NCBI RefSeq assembly: GCF_937616625.2 | Contig: NC_065570.1 | Span: 51,141,665 to 51,205,664, forward strand | Direction: 5' to 3' | Length of the DNA stretch: 64,000 nucleotides | Source: Mercurialis annua | Lineage: Eukaryota; Streptophyta; Magnoliopsida; Malpighiales; Euphorbiaceae | In this document: in pieces, positions 1 to 12,354 of the stretch | Layout: each line of letters opens with the position of its first letter | Position numbering within the stretch: the first letter of the stretch is position 1 | The notes under the pieces: model-generated | Told to the model about the DNA's origin: nothing | What the model saw: only the letters and a program-made list of their open reading frames with translations | The model's database searches: none | Position numbers and translations under genes: made by a program

Positions 1-121
1 TTGGAATTGTTTAGTAATCTCAAAATTATTTAACCCTAATTCACGTCTGTATATAGTACATGGAGAATCTTACCGTTTCTGGTTATAGTAAAACTGTGAA
101 TGATGCCCAGTATTTAAAGTA

Positions 122-2104
122 CTACATTGGCTCAAATCCATGGCTAGCTGAACCCAATGATGCCAACTTTACGAGCTCTTGTTGCAAAAATGGCGCTCTG
201 CTTGCTGCTTCACCCGCAGCTCCTACTCCAAGAAAATCTCTGGTTAAACTCGAGCTTGAATTCAAAATGGAGCTCGAATTTGAATCACTGAATAATGCCG
301 ATTCTTTCATGAAAAAAGTTGCAGGAGAAAAACTGTTGGTCTGGTTATTACTTCTTGTAGATCCCATTTGAGCAGCTTTCTGCAAGAGTGCAGTAGCCGA
401 CATGTGAGCCGATGATGATGACAATGATGACGAGTTTCTTTGTAATTGTTGCCGTTGAGGGTTATTACTATTACTTGAATACAAAGAAGTCTTTACGGAT
501 TCAGCTAAAGCTTCTTCTTCCTTCAGTGATGTCATCGGCAGTGAGCCTGTAAAAACTCCGTCCTGGTACTTATTATTTAGCCACTGAACTTGTGAAGAAC
601 CAGAACCCGAACCAGAACCAAACATATTCAAGTCATAAGTTTGAACCAATTCATGAGGCAGTAAACCATTATTAGTACCACTAGGATCTAACCATATTGG
701 CAATCTTGGCTTATGCCCTACTAGCTCAGACCCGGAAGTATTAGAAGCAAACTCTGGTCTAAACACAGAAGAAAATTGATTATTGGTGGGATCATTTCCG
801 AAGTTTGTATTAATGGCAGCTGAAACTGGAGCAAATCTTCCACTTTCTTCTGCTAAAGCATCACAAAAAGCTCTGTGTGTAATAAAGCTGTCCTTCCTGT
901 TTATATGCCACACAAAAAACAACTCTTATCATCATCAACCTATATGTTCTTTCGGCTATGTTGCAAGAAAATTTATCCGAGTTCAGCATTTTAATATTTC
1001 GTTTCCGTTTACAAACTAGCTTAAGAAACTCAAAAACTTCATATTTATAACTTGGTTTTATATATGTAAAAATCATTTCGTCATTTCCTATTTCAGCATT
1101 TGTAGACTGTTGTACACAGATTTACCGAGTTCTACATTTTAATAGGCTTTCAAAAATGCTTCTAAAAACTCTACAAGTCCATATTTATAACTCATTTCCC
1201 TTAAGAGAACAAACATTTCACGGTTTATATTTCAGTATTTACGTTTTCGTGTTATATGCCTGGCCTTTTTTGGTGTGACTTGCATTAAATTCTCTTTAAT
1301 GGATATTTATTTATATAGTATAGTAATAAAGAGATAGCATTGAATTCTTCAACAAAATAATCATAAAAAGTGAAGAATGTTTTGCACACACCGTATAAAG
1401 AAATTCAAGAAAGAGAGTGACAGATAGCTATAAATTTATAAAGTTTTGGTTCAAACCTGGAGAAGAGAGTGCCACAGTCACATCTATACTCTCTAGTGCC
1501 ACAGATCTTACTATGAGCTTTCCAATCTGATTGAACTGCATATTTCTTCGAACATTTCTCACATTTCCATTTCTTTTCTCCATGTTTTCTGCTAAAATGT
1601 TTTTTGACTCCTGTTAAGTCACCTAAAGCTCTTGATGGATCATGATGAACACAGCTTTTTTCAGGGCAGATATAAACTTTTCTTCTAACTTCTTTAGTTG
1701 ATCTTTGCTTCAATTTCCATGGAAGATTGTGTCCTCTTCTGTGAAGTTGAAGGTTTTGGTCTCTTTGAAAACCCTTGTTGCAGATTTCACAAAGGAATCT
1801 GTTTGTTGCCATTAAAGATTTTGGTGATAAAGCTATAACTTCTGCATCTGGATCTGTACCAAAATATTTTAATTCAAGAAATAAAACCCAGAAATGAATT
1901 ATTATAACTTAAAACTTAAGAGAAGCTAAAAATTAACAAATTATTTATGTTAAGCTTGCCTGGTGTTCCAGGTAAATTTCTCTTCCTCTTCATCACTGGA
2001 TTTGAAGTAGGGTTAGGGTTAGGGTAAGGGTTAGGGTTTGCTGCTGGCTCTTGAACAAACCCTAAGATTGAAGAAGGGATAGAAAATCCATCTTCAGACA
2101 TCAT
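122..2104 (-). CDS. INDETERMINATE-domain (IDD/BIRD) C2H2 zinc-finger transcription factor
   Basis: Three exons: 2104-1960, 1853-1457, 896-122, giving 438 residues and a TAG stop. Exon 1 encodes an Asn-Pro-rich N terminus and the nuclear-localisation-like KRKRNLPGTP. Exon 2 opens with DPDAEVIALSPKSLMATNRF, the family hallmark. Four zinc fingers follow: about residues 70-90 (CEIC...H...H), 111-139, 146-168 (C2HC) and 173-193 (CDCG...H...C). The last crosses the exon 2/3 junction (FSR|KDSFITHRAFCDALAEE). The C-terminal half is Ser/Asn-rich and keeps two conserved IDD motifs, MSATALLQKAAQMG and TRDFLG. IDD proteins are nuclear DNA-binding factors acting in root patterning, gibberellin signalling and metabolism, often with GRAS partners; the subgroup cannot be fixed from sequence alone. 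Intron 1 (1959-1854) appears to be GC-AG, because only GCAAGC restores the frame. A TATA-like stretch lies at 2165-2170, minus strand. I chose the first of two tandem ATGs. Confidence 0.95.
957..1260. repeat. Two adjacent copies of a short intronic MITE-like repeat
   Basis: Intron 2 of the IDD gene holds two diverged neighbouring copies (about 957-1114 and 1110-1260). Shared words include CATATTTATAACT and TTTCAGCATTTGTA/TTTCAGTATTTACG. Related copies lie in NAC intron 2 (25768-25928) and MLO intron 2 (51437-51606). The NAC copy has imperfect inverted ends (TATGTTGCACGGAAAC at left, TTCTGTGCTGCATA at right), which suggests a TIR element. No target duplication was confirmed. Confidence 0.5.
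2003..2043 (-). repeat. Telomere-like TTAGGG tract inside IDD exon 1
   Basis: Several consecutive TTAGGG-like hexamers (one is TAAGGG) end in TTAGGGTTT, the reverse complement of the plant telo-box AAACCCTAA. On the coding strand the tract encodes the Asn-Pro-rich stretch NPNPYPNPNPT. It is therefore translated, and close enough to the promoter to act also as a DNA motif. Confidence 0.8.
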
Positions 2105-5100
2105 TTTTGAAGTTGAGACAGTAAGTGAGTTGTGTCCTAAGCTAGCTAAGAAGAAAAAAACAAGTATATACTACCAAAAATAATATGATAAAGGTTCCGG
2201 TTAAAAAGATTTACGGTTACTTTAACTACATGTTTTTTACAATTCTATCATCATCATTTTGTTCTTTACATTTTAGCAACCAAATTTTTCATTTTTTAAA
2301 AACGAGAAGTTACTATGGCAACTCTGATCAATAATTGATGATGATAAAAATTTATAGTTTAAATTTTCCCACAAACGCTCCCTCTTTTTAATTATATAGT
2401 AAAATAAACTATAATTTAATAACCGCAAGACATTTTGATCCTATAAGGTTTATTTAAAGCTCAACGTAATTCGACAATATTTCTAAAAAAAAAACCTACC
2501 CTGAGTTCTTCTCAATTTATAAAAGAAAACCTGAAGTGATTCTAATTTAGAATTCACTCAAACTATAATTTAAAATATATTGTTTTTGGTTTGCATATAT
2601 AAGGCCAAGATGAATACAACAAAGAAGAAGACAGTGTAAGCTATGAACAGAATATTTTGTTCCTCTCTCTATCTCCTTATGTTACACGGCTCCTCTCAAA
2701 GTCTGTCATCAACTGGACCACCACGTACGCCTCTATCAAACTAATCTTAATTAATACATTAACATGTCTCTGAATAAATTAAAATATAATACTCAAGGTA
2801 TAGATTAAGTGATTAATGTGAATGAAATAGAAATTGCTTGGGATAGAGCAATTAATCTGTTAATTAGAAAAAGTACTACTAACTAGTGATATAAGAGGGT
2901 TGGTTCTATTGCTTAGAGAAAAGGCGTAACGGTACTAAAAAGCCATACTCTTTTTGGTTTTTAACTTTTAGAAATTTATTCAATCTTTTTAAAAGTTGTA
3001 AATTTGTCTAATTTGACCGATTTGCTGAAAATATATTAAATTTCAAAAATGTAACAATTAAATGTATAATTATTTTTTAAATAAATTGAAAAGTTGGCAA
3101 TTGAAATATTACATTATTCAGATAAATTAATTTTGAAAAAAATTAAACTGATATTGGAAAATTTAATAGATTTCCAGCCAATTAATCAAATTGAAATATA
3201 TTTACAACTTTTAAAAAGTTTGGATAGATTTAAAAATTAAACTCTAAGAATTCTTGAACTTTCACTTAGTAATAAAATAAGTAATATATTTTGTTTCGTT
3301 TCTATTTGGTTGCCGAAGTTGTTATTTCATTTCATCGAAAGATTATATTTCTGAATGTTATTATTTAGTTTTAAGTATAAATCGAAAAGGGTCATCGAAC
3401 AATAACTATAATCGTTTTTCTACACGAACAAATTCATTTATTTAAATAAAACTCTATTATTTTTATAGTGAAAGATAATGACTATTTTCTATTGTGCGGC
3501 TCATAGTTTTTTGAGTCTGCCTCTAACATATACATATCAACAATATTATAATATATTTTTATTTTTAACCAAAATGATAAATATATTCTAAAAATAAATC
3601 ATGATGATTTGATTTATTAATTTATTAATTTCGTAATTTTTAATAAATATATTCAACTGTCAATTTATTAATACTTTCAGACATATAACCTTCATTTTAA
3701 ACGCATATAATCCTTCTTAAACTAACATATAACATGAATTGTATAAAATGATTAATTATTTATAAAATAAAAAACTAAATTATAAATATAACAACAAATC
3801 AGAAGTACGTTCAAATTTAAAATTTTCTATACTTATCATATATCGCAAAATTGACGGAATATGTTTTTCTTGAGGATTGGGATGCAGCTGCTATATTTTT
3901 TAAAATTTTGAATTTTCCTTAATGCAGGCATAATACTAGCTCAATCTTGGGATGCAGCTGGTACAAATCAATAATAGACCTAATGTCCTTCATAATTATA
4001 TAATTGATTAGCTGAAGCTTGTCTTATATATCCAATAATTAAAAAAAGCTGAAAAAACAAAATGTTTTGATGTGAAAAAATAAAACATGTATAATGGAGA
4101 AAGAAAAAGAGAAAAAGGGGAGAAGATCATATCAACATAGATTTGAAAAAGGAGCATGTCATGTGTGTAATAGATCGAGCTAAAGAAAAGTGTTTTGCCT
4201 TTACAGGCAGCACCAAAAAGATTTTAATCAATAAGTTTAGGAATGATTATGCCATAATTGCTACAAACACTATACAAATATGAAAGATTCAAAATTGTGA
4301 AATAAGAAAAGGAAAAAGATACAATTAGATCCCTGCACTTTTCCACTTTTAGCATTGAATCTCTTTATATTTATATACTCATATTGAATCCCTATTCTTT
4401 TTGTCTTTTAGACATCAGGTTCATCCATTACGGAAATAAAGTGTGTGTGTGTGTTAATGCATCTCGAATAAGTTTTTTTATTCTTTTCTATTTAGTCCCT
4501 GCATTTTTATCTACGTCGATTTTAAATTTTTAACTTTATTGTTTTCGGTTCGAACTGACATTGTTAAAACTTTTTGTTATGGAATGAGTTAATATCTACA
4601 ATATTAAAAGTGCAACAAGGGTTTATTTTGCCCCCTTAATTTGATATAAAATATCAATTAAGAACAAGTTCATTACTTTTGACAAAAACACCTACATATT
4701 GGTTAACTTGAGTCATTTTACCCTCCAAGTTACGATGTCAAAAATGATTGGAGCATTATATAAAAATTAGAACTGGGCTGGAAAAAACTATTGGACGGGA
4801 GCTTAAAAGATAAAACGAGAGAAAATACCAATTTTAAAAATATTTTTGTTCAAAATAATGAATTTGGCCTTCTTTAATATTTTGTACCAAGTTGATATAT
4901 GTAAAATATTCACGAGGTCGCTTGGATGATCTTGTGCATAAGTATATTAAAAAAAAAGTAAGTTTCAAGGGTTTCAGATAGAATGCCTACCACCCTGATG
5001 TTTAATTCTATTAGATTCTTTGATGAAAATAATGAATGTGAATAAATATATATATGGATCTAGAAAAACATTGTCTTTCGAGCGTTTGCTTGGTGGTGTT

Positions 5101-5655
5101 AATAAACACATGTAAAGTAGTTATTCGCTATATCGTGGTGGAGAAAGTGATTGATGGCTTAAACCCCGTTCACACGTTTTTTTGCGCATTGTGAGGTTTA
5201 TCATAAGTTCACCAGATGTATGAGTGGTGAAGTTTGCTTAGGCGAGCTATAGGGGGTAAGTTTAAGGCGTTCTCAGGCTCGACCGGGGATCATATATTAT
5301 TAGTTTAGCATCACAAGTGTGAGATTGATTGTTGATAAATAATGTGAAATATAGGACAAGTAAATGGACCTAAAAATTCTATATGCCATAAGAAAAAGAA
5401 AGAAAGATAGATGCAGCGTCCGTGAGTAAGAGAATGGACCCACCAAAGACTCGCAGAGACTGCTAAGCTACCCCACCACACACTCACTACTCAATTCACA
5501 TTTTCTCTTGAAATTCGGGGTTGCTTTCTCACTCACAATTTCCACATTCTTTTTCTCTTTATTTTCGGATTTTTTTTCACTACCCATTTTATCCTTTTCA
5601 ATGTATAATTTATTGTTGATATTTTAAGGTTTTGAATTTTTTATATATCTTTTTA
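2105..5655. other. Intergenic region upstream of the IDD gene
   Basis: AT-rich, with no ORF that looks coding. It has a short GT microsatellite at about 4440-4453 and a direct repeat of GGGATGCAGCTG about 70 bp apart (near 3879 and 3949). Stretches at 4320-4600 and 4620-4760 resemble worn single ends of foldback elements, but no partner end could be paired. The IDD promoter must lie in the right-hand flank of the gene, here. Confidence 0.6.
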
Positions 5656-5872
5656 GAGAAATTTTTAAGTAGACTCAGTCCATCACGTTATTCGTATACT
5701 AAACCAATCATACCTCATTAAAATGAGAGTATTCTTATAATATCATTATTTAAAAGTGTATGTAAATAACAAAAGAAATTACAAAAATACCTTCATTTTA
5801 ATGAGATGTTATGATATGATTAATTTAGTCTACGGATGACGTGATAAACTGAGTCTACATAAAAAAAATTCT
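5656..5872. mobile_element. 217-bp hAT-type MITE
   Basis: The ends are inverted repeats: GAGAAATTTTTAAGTAGACTCAG on the left matches the reverse complement of the right end (AGAATTTTTTTTATGTAGACTCAG, read in two parts: AGAATTTTTTTTATG and TAGACTCAG). It is flanked by a perfect 8-bp duplication, TCTTTTTA, at 5648-5655 and 5873-5880. Eight-bp duplications are typical of the hAT superfamily. There is no coding capacity. Confidence 0.75.
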
Positions 5873-5949
5873 TCTTTTTATTCATCTGAAGAGGACTGAT
5901 GAGCCGTATGCAATACAAAACAAAGCGTAGACTCATTCACTTATATTAA

Positions 5950-6311
5950 GGCTAAATAATTAAAAAAAGATCAAATTTTTTAAAATAGTTTTATAAAAGT
6001 AATTTTTTTTAATATTTTCCAATTTATTCTAAAACACATAGTTTAATTTCAATAATATCCAACCCTCAATTGACACACGCTTTTACTTATATGGCGCTAA
6101 TATAGCGTGCCACACAATGTGCCACCATGACAATTACTAGGTTTACATGCAAATAAATTTTTAATGTTTAAAAAACTTACCAATTTTATATTTATAAATT
6201 TTTAACACATTCACCATCTTCTCCATTTAAATATCAACAATTAAATAATATTTAAAATTTATATATTTATTAAAACAAATTAAAATTCAGTTAAACTAAT
6301 CGAAACCTAAT
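5950..6311. mobile_element. Left arm of an old Mutator-like foldback, split by the LTR element
   Basis: It begins GGCTAAAT and is homologous to the left arm of the intact foldback at 23160-24215. Both carry AATAATATCCAACCCTCAAT and the following CACACGCTTTT region. Homology resumes immediately after the LTR retrotransposon at 15645, so the retrotransposon inserted into this element. The right terminal repeat was not found. Confidence 0.65.
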
Positions 6312-6776
6312 TGATGGATACACCACCAGAATTGTACACAAGACCCACACAGGTGGTGTTGGTCACTGACTCAGAGACAAGTCCGAAGTCACTGACTCGG
6401 AGACATGTCCGAAGTCACTGACTCAGTACGCAATGTTAGCAGAAGACCAGATAACGCCCTTATCCCGTGAAATCAGGGATAAGGACGGATTTTACCTAAT
6501 CTTAACAAGAAGATGAACTCAAATCAGTAACAAGACTCATACTACAATGCAATGACTATCTATTATATATTAATGGACCTAGGTCAGGTAAAGGACACTT
6601 TTATATTACTCATATTCACTCTAAACTCTTACAATTCAGTCTATCTGACTTAGGCATCGGAGGGTGTTTGAGCCAACACCGGTTCGAATCCTTCTAACCT
6701 ATCTTTTCTGTGTAGATTGAAGATCACACTCAGACCGGCCACATCAAGACCGGATCCAGCATCACCGGAACCATCA
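6312..6776 (+). repeat. 5' LTR (465 bp)
   Basis: TG...CA bounded. It contains three short tandem copies of a GTCACTGACTC-based unit (about 6360-6426) and a TATA-like CTATTATATATTAATGG near 6560. It matches the 3' LTR except at 9 bases. Confidence 0.92.
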
Positions 6777-6778
6777 TT

Positions 6779-6796
6779 TGGCGCCGTCTGTGGGAA
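6779..6796 (+). promoter_or_regulatory. Primer-binding-site candidate
   Basis: TGGCGCCGTCTGTGGGAA lies 2 bp inside the left LTR. Its first nine bases fit the complement of a plant tRNA-Asp 3' end; the remainder fits poorly. A similar sequence follows the LTR at 56840-57501. Confidence 0.55.
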
Positions 6797-7428
6797 CGAT
6801 AATTCGTTCTTGAATAAAATTTAATTTTGGTCTCGGTGATAGACAACCATAAAAAAAAGATTGGATTTCACGAGTGAAAATCAACAAATTAGAGCATAGG
6901 TGGCTATCAAAAGTAATATATGAAGCTGTCGAATCAAGAAAGTTTAGTTCATCCAAACTTCTTCATCTCTCTATGTCATAGAAGGAACAGTTACCGTGTA
7001 CTAGACGCAGATACCAGTGCAACATACAAAAACAAACAGATAAGTTTTTCCTTTTATATTACTAGTATTCAAAGTGGAAATCTTATGATGCTTGTTAGAT
7101 AACGTTTAATTGTATCGATATTGTAGATCTACTCAATTATAGAAATTGAAGTAACGGAATAAAAAAAACATTACTTCATTATATTGCAGTTAAAATTTAC
7201 TTGTTGAATCATTTTTACTGAAGTTTGCAATGATTGAAATGTTGCTTAATGGAATTTCAGAAGATAAACTATTGTGAAAGATAAACTACTGTGACAGTCG
7301 GAAGAGAAACCATTGTGACAGTCAGAAGAGAAACTACTGTGACACTCGGAAAAGAAATAGTTGTACCAGTCATAAAAGGAAAAAATGCACCAATAAAAAG
7401 AATTGGAGGACATGTGATCTCAAATGAA

Positions 7429-8668
7429 GATGTAGATTGACGAATAGTCCCAGGCGCAGACGCAGATCCTAGGCGCAGACGCAAAGATGTTACGAAAAGA
7501 ACCGACGAACGACTAATCCCAGGCACATATGTAGATTGACGAATAGTCCCAGGCGCAGACGCAGATCCTAGGCGCAAACGCAGATCTTAGGCGCAGACAC
7601 ATAGATGTTATGAAAAGAACCAACAGACGAGTAATCCCAGGCACCAGAAGTAGATTGACAAATAGTCCCCGGCGCAGACACGGATCCTAGGCGCAAACGC
7701 AGATCTTAGGCGCAGACGCAGAGATGTTATGAAAAGAACCACCAGACGAGTAATCCCAAGCACAAATGTAGATTGACGAATAGTCCTAGGCGCAGACGCA
7801 GATCCTAGGCATAGACGCAAAGATGTTACGAAAAGAACCGACGAACGACTAATCCCAGGCACATATGTAGATTGACGAATAGTCCCAGGCGCAGACGCAG
7901 ATCCTAGGCGCAAACGCAGATCTTAGGCGCAGACACATAGATGTTATGAAAAGAACCAACAGACGAGTAATCCCAGGCACCAGAAGTAGATTGACAAATA
8001 GTCCCCGGCGCAGACACGGATCCTAGACGCAGACGCAGATCTTAGGCGCAGACGCAGAGATGTTATGAAAAGAACCACCAGACGAGTAATCCCAAGCACA
8101 AATGTAGATTGACGAATAGTCCTAGGCGCAGACGCAGATCCTAGGCATAGACGCAAAGATATTACGAAAAGAACCGACAAACGAGTAATCCCAGGCACAG
8201 ATGTAGAATGACAAAGTCCCAGGCGTAGACGCAGATCTTAGGCGCAGACGCAGAGATGTTATGAAAAGAACCAACAGACGAGTAATCCCAGGCACAGATG
8301 TAGATGGACGAAGTCCCAGGCGTAGACGCAGATCTTAGGCGCAGACGCAGGGATGTTATGAAAAGAACCAACATACGAGTAATCCCAGGCACAGATGTAG
8401 ATGGACGAAGTTCCAAGCATAGACGCAGATCCTAGGTGCAGACGCAGATCCCAGCGCAGACGCAGAGATGTTATGAAAAAAACCGACGGACAAGTAATCC
8501 CAGAAATAAATGTATATTGACGAAGTCCCAAGCATAGACCCATATCCTAGGCGCAGACGCAGATCCCAGGCGCAGACATAGAGATGTTATGAAAAACCGA
8601 CGGATAAGTAATCCCAGGAACAGATGTAGATTGACGAAGTCCCAGGCGTAGATGCACAACCCAGATGC
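7429..8668. repeat. Tandem array inside the LTR retrotransposon
   Basis: Units of about 100-118 bp each contain AGTAATCCCAGGCAC, GTAGATTGACGAATAGTCC, repeated GGCGCAGACGCAGATC and GATGTTATGAAAAGAACC. A higher-order period of about 337 bp is visible, since near-identical stretches begin near 7497 and 7834. Within units, GGCGCAGACGCAGATCCTA itself repeats at about 20 bp. The open minus-strand frames here only reflect the repeat and look non-coding. Confidence 0.85.
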
Positions 8669-9680
8669 GGAAGGACTGAGACTCTTCTCTGCGCCATCTC
8701 CACGAGAAGGCTCCATGACAGCGCCAACAAAACCAGAGGAAGGATGTAGACCAACTGATCCGTAAAACATGAAAATTGTTCTGAAAAAAAAAGGGGCCGG
8801 TTCTAATTAACATAAGAGCCCCAAAATGAAAGAACAAGAGAATTGTTGTCCCACGAGGCAACACAAAATGTATTCGAAAGCTAGCTAAAAACAACATTTT
8901 CCTTTGGTAGGGTCGCTCCCTGTCACGACCCAAAATAGAGGGTCGAGACCGGCGCTAGGGAGTGGGAGTGGTAGCTCCGAAACCCGTAGCAAGCCTAAAA
9001 ACGAGTAGAAATTTTTCGCAATTCAAACATATATCAATATGTAAAATGTTTTCAGAAAATTTCTTTATACAATACAATTATATAGATTTCAAAATATCTA
9101 AATTACTTTCTGAAAACCGATGCGAAACGATATTAGAAATCAGGGTCTTAATAAGCGATATCTCGCATTTAGCATTGCCCTGTTTCAACTTATGCCAATT
9201 CATAAAATAATAATCAATTCCATTCATGGATAATTGGTAAAGAAATAACACGAATAAAAAGCGTGATTTATATAAACTATGAACATACATTTATCATCTC
9301 AGAGTTAATAGCAAAATATCGTTTGACACAAAATATTATTTTTATACTGACATCTACTGACTACTGCAGCGCTAGGATTTGAAGCATACTTCAATACATA
9401 TACTTAAAATATTGCAGACTTCCGGAACAAGAATGGAAGTCCTTGCCTTCAAAATACTATCACCTGAAATAAAACACTGTTGGGGGGTCAGACGACGCTG
9501 AGTGAGTTCATATAATACTGCAGACAATTAATAAAAACAAAACATATTTTTATGTATCCAAATACGGAACCGAATGAAACCCTAAGTTCATTATGTTTCT
9601 TATTCATTACATTTATTATTCATTATGTTCTTCCGATTACGATCATACCGATACAATTCAAAGCTTAGTTATTGGCCCAA

Positions 9681-9845
9681 GTCCCGAGATAATTCAACCG
9701 AGTTAAATGGGAGAGATACAGGTCCCGAGATAGTTCAACCGAGTTACCTTGTATCTCGATTAATGCAGTCCCGAGATAGTTCAACCGAGTTACTAGCATT
9801 AATCATTTTCTGATGCAGTCCCGAGATAGTTCAACCGAGTTACTA
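9681..9845. repeat. 23-bp repeat, four copies, in the solo LTR
   Basis: TCCCGAGATAGTTCAACCGA recurs four times with unequal spacers, the last two within near-identical CAGTCCCGAGATAG...TACTAGCAT contexts. Role unknown; possibly LTR enhancer-type repeats. Confidence 0.75.
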
Positions 9846-11270
9846 GCATCAGTCGATATTAAAGGATATTCTTTATGGCTTCATATCTTACTGAATATTC
9901 GTTTGTATTTTATGTATATTCAGTTTATTATGACTGGTGTACACACAGTTCTATTGTTGCCCAATAGATAGCTCGTTTCATCGGATCTATATAAAGGTTT
10001 TAAAACATTTAAATGCAATAAAACAATTTAAATAAAGCATTTGGTAAAATAATGCAAGTATTAAAAATCGACAGTATTAATATAAACTCACCACTTGCTA
10101 TTCCTAGTTTCCAAACCGGATAACGCTATGTCACGCTCCTCAAGTTCCAGGTCCCGTCGGTAGTTGCCTCGCCGGGTCTACACAAATACGGTAACTAGAC
10201 TCGATTAAAATGGATTCTAATCCGAAGGCGTTCTAGCTATATAATACTTAGCGAATAAATTCATTTCTATTGCCTCGGAATTAATCGACAATCTTTTAAA
10301 AATATAACTTCGTGTAATAAATAACATTAGTCCAAATGTTATTTATTAGTTATCCAATTTTGCTAAATTAAATTAATTATCGAGATAATCGATAATTAAT
10401 TTAATAATTCCCTTTTCCATATTTTATAATCAACTTTAACTTAAAATGTCAAATTAATAATCAAATCATTAACGAGTTAACATTTTGTTAACTCAAATCT
10501 AGTTTTTCCAAAACTAGCTTAACTAGTCGACTTTGAACTATTAAAACGTTCCCGTAAAATAGCCCAAGTACCAAACAAACTTAACACTCTTATAGTCCGT
10601 AATCCCATCTACAATTTTCCTTTAGGTTCTAGACTGAAATAATAGTCCTAAGGTGTTGAAAATTTGTCCCGAAGTTGGTTCCCTAAAACTGTCATATTTG
10701 GCCGCAAAACATTCCACCATGGCTGCTGTTTCGGGCTAAGAAACAGAGCACGTAAACTGGTTTTAATCCTAAAAAAATTTAATATTCCTATAGTCCATGA
10801 CGTCCTTTACAACTTTCATTTAGACCTCGGACTCAAAATCAAACTCGAAGGTGTCGGAAACTAGCTCAGAAGTTGCTTCCCCGAGCTGTTTTATTGACAG
10901 CAGAACAGCCCTAAGGGCTGCTGTTTGCAGTCAATTCTGCAGCTGTCTGGCCACTGTTGTGGCAGCGACTGTCCTGCAATTTTGTTCTCGGTTCCGTAAC
11001 GAACACAACGACACCAAAACCAACTCATTCCGACATTTCGTTAGCTCGCAATCCTCTTTCAAAGTTAGCTCCTCGCTATGTACTAATCCTTATTTTAACT
11101 TATAATTTCACTTATATTAAAATTCTAACACTAGACTTAAACACCATTCTTATTATCAAATAACCAACTTAACTTAAATATATATGTTTTGTACATTTTT
11201 CTTGCTTTTAAAATTATCTCTTGAAACACCTCAACGCCAACTTAAATCGTCGTAACTATTCGTCGCGAAA

Positions 11271-12354
11271 GTGTTATTAAAAGCGCTCGCCTGAGCGCCT
11301 AAAGCGCTCAGGCGAGGCGCCACAGACCGATGGCGCCTCCAGACCTTCCAGTCGAGGCGCCTTCAGTAAGGCGAGCGCTTTATTTGCTTAAGCGCTCGCC
11401 TTGGCTCGCCTTGGAAGATGGAAAAAGCACGCTTTATTGAATTTTTGTTTTTTTACGTTTTTTAGGTGACTTTTACTCTACTCTAGACATTCCTATTTGA
11501 TAGCCTTAATTAATGCCTTAATTAATGCTTTAAATGGATTTAACTTAGGAAATTTAAAAGTCTTTTAGGAAGTCTAAAAGTCTATTCAAGTCTCTATTTA
11601 AGTGTTTAGGTTTAAGTAAAACACAATAACTTCAAATTAAAATATACGTTCAGTAGAAAAAAAAGAGCAGAGCCTTTTATTCTTTTTTCTCACGCCATGG
11701 ATAGCCAACCTCAACCATGCACTGATGGTTCAACACCCACTGAAAAGAAGAAGGATCCAGGATGGAAATACAACTACTTGATGATGAAGGCACTAATGGT
11801 TTGACATGGAGTGATGTAGCTAATGCAGCTGGAATTGGAGAAATGATTAGGAACACAAGAAGTCAAGCAAAATCATCTTCGTTAAGAGCAAGTTCAAGTG
11901 CCTCACAATCCCATATGATCAACAATGAAATTGATTCAGATGTGGATGAAATTGAAGGATATGAGAGTGGTGGTGGAGCTGAATTTGATGAAAATGTTGA
12001 TGGATATTTTAGTGATTGACTTTAATTTCTTATTCTGATTAGTTGTAAGATCGTCTTTTGTTGAAAATTGAAACTCGTTTTGATTTTGGTATTGGATGAT
12101 AAGTATTTAGGGTTAGGACTACTATTATAGATCTATTAGCTTTATGATTATGGTTTAAATTTAGAAATTTAAGAGTTTTATATTTATGATTTATGATTTA
12201 TGATTTTTTATTAAATATATATATAAATATATATATTTAATATTTTTAGGTGTTGGCGCCTTACTTCGATAAGGCGAGCGCTTTTTTAGTGCTTCTCGCC
12301 TCGGGCGATATATGGCTATCTCGCCTTGAGAGCGCCTTGCGCCTTAAACAACAC
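11271..12354. mobile_element. hAT-type deletion derivative, 1084 bp
   Basis: The ends GTGTTATTAAAAGCGC and (reverse complement) GTGTTGTTTAAGGCGC form imperfect inverted repeats. The flanking 8-bp duplication is TCGCGAAA (11263-11270) versus TGGCGAAA (12355-12362), one mismatch. Both subterminal regions are packed with GCGCC/AAGGCGAGCGC motifs, as in plant hAT elements. The centre holds a transposase remnant. Confidence 0.8.
11697..12019 (+). pseudogene. hAT transposase remnant: N terminus joined to C terminus
   Basis: An ATG at 11697 opens MDSQPQPCTDGS...KKDPGWKYNYL. DPGWKY is typical of the start of the BED zinc finger of plant hAT transposases. The zinc-binding residues, catalytic core and dimerisation region are missing. 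The sequence jumps to an acidic, Ser-rich tail in another frame (about 11762-12019: LTWSDVANAAG ... YFSD), resembling hAT C termini. I infer an internal deletion, so it cannot encode active transposase. The ends may still respond to transposase from elsewhere. Confidence 0.65.

Noticed and set aside
5037..5300. Possible SINE or organelle insert (GC-richer patch with CTCGACCGGGGATC)
   Set aside because: No box A/B pair, no tail, no match I can recognise.
7269..8933. Series of overlapping minus-strand ORFs with repeated 'RLGSASAPGTIRQST'-like text
   Set aside because: They track the tandem array units exactly, lie in a coding-less retrotransposon and change frame with unit length; no domain.
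9681..9845. CRISPR-like direct repeats
   Set aside because: A plant LTR; spacers are unequal and related to each other, and there are no cas genes.
11762..12019. Stand-alone acidic protein of 85 residues
   Set aside because: It is the tail of a deleted hAT transposase inside an element with clear ends.
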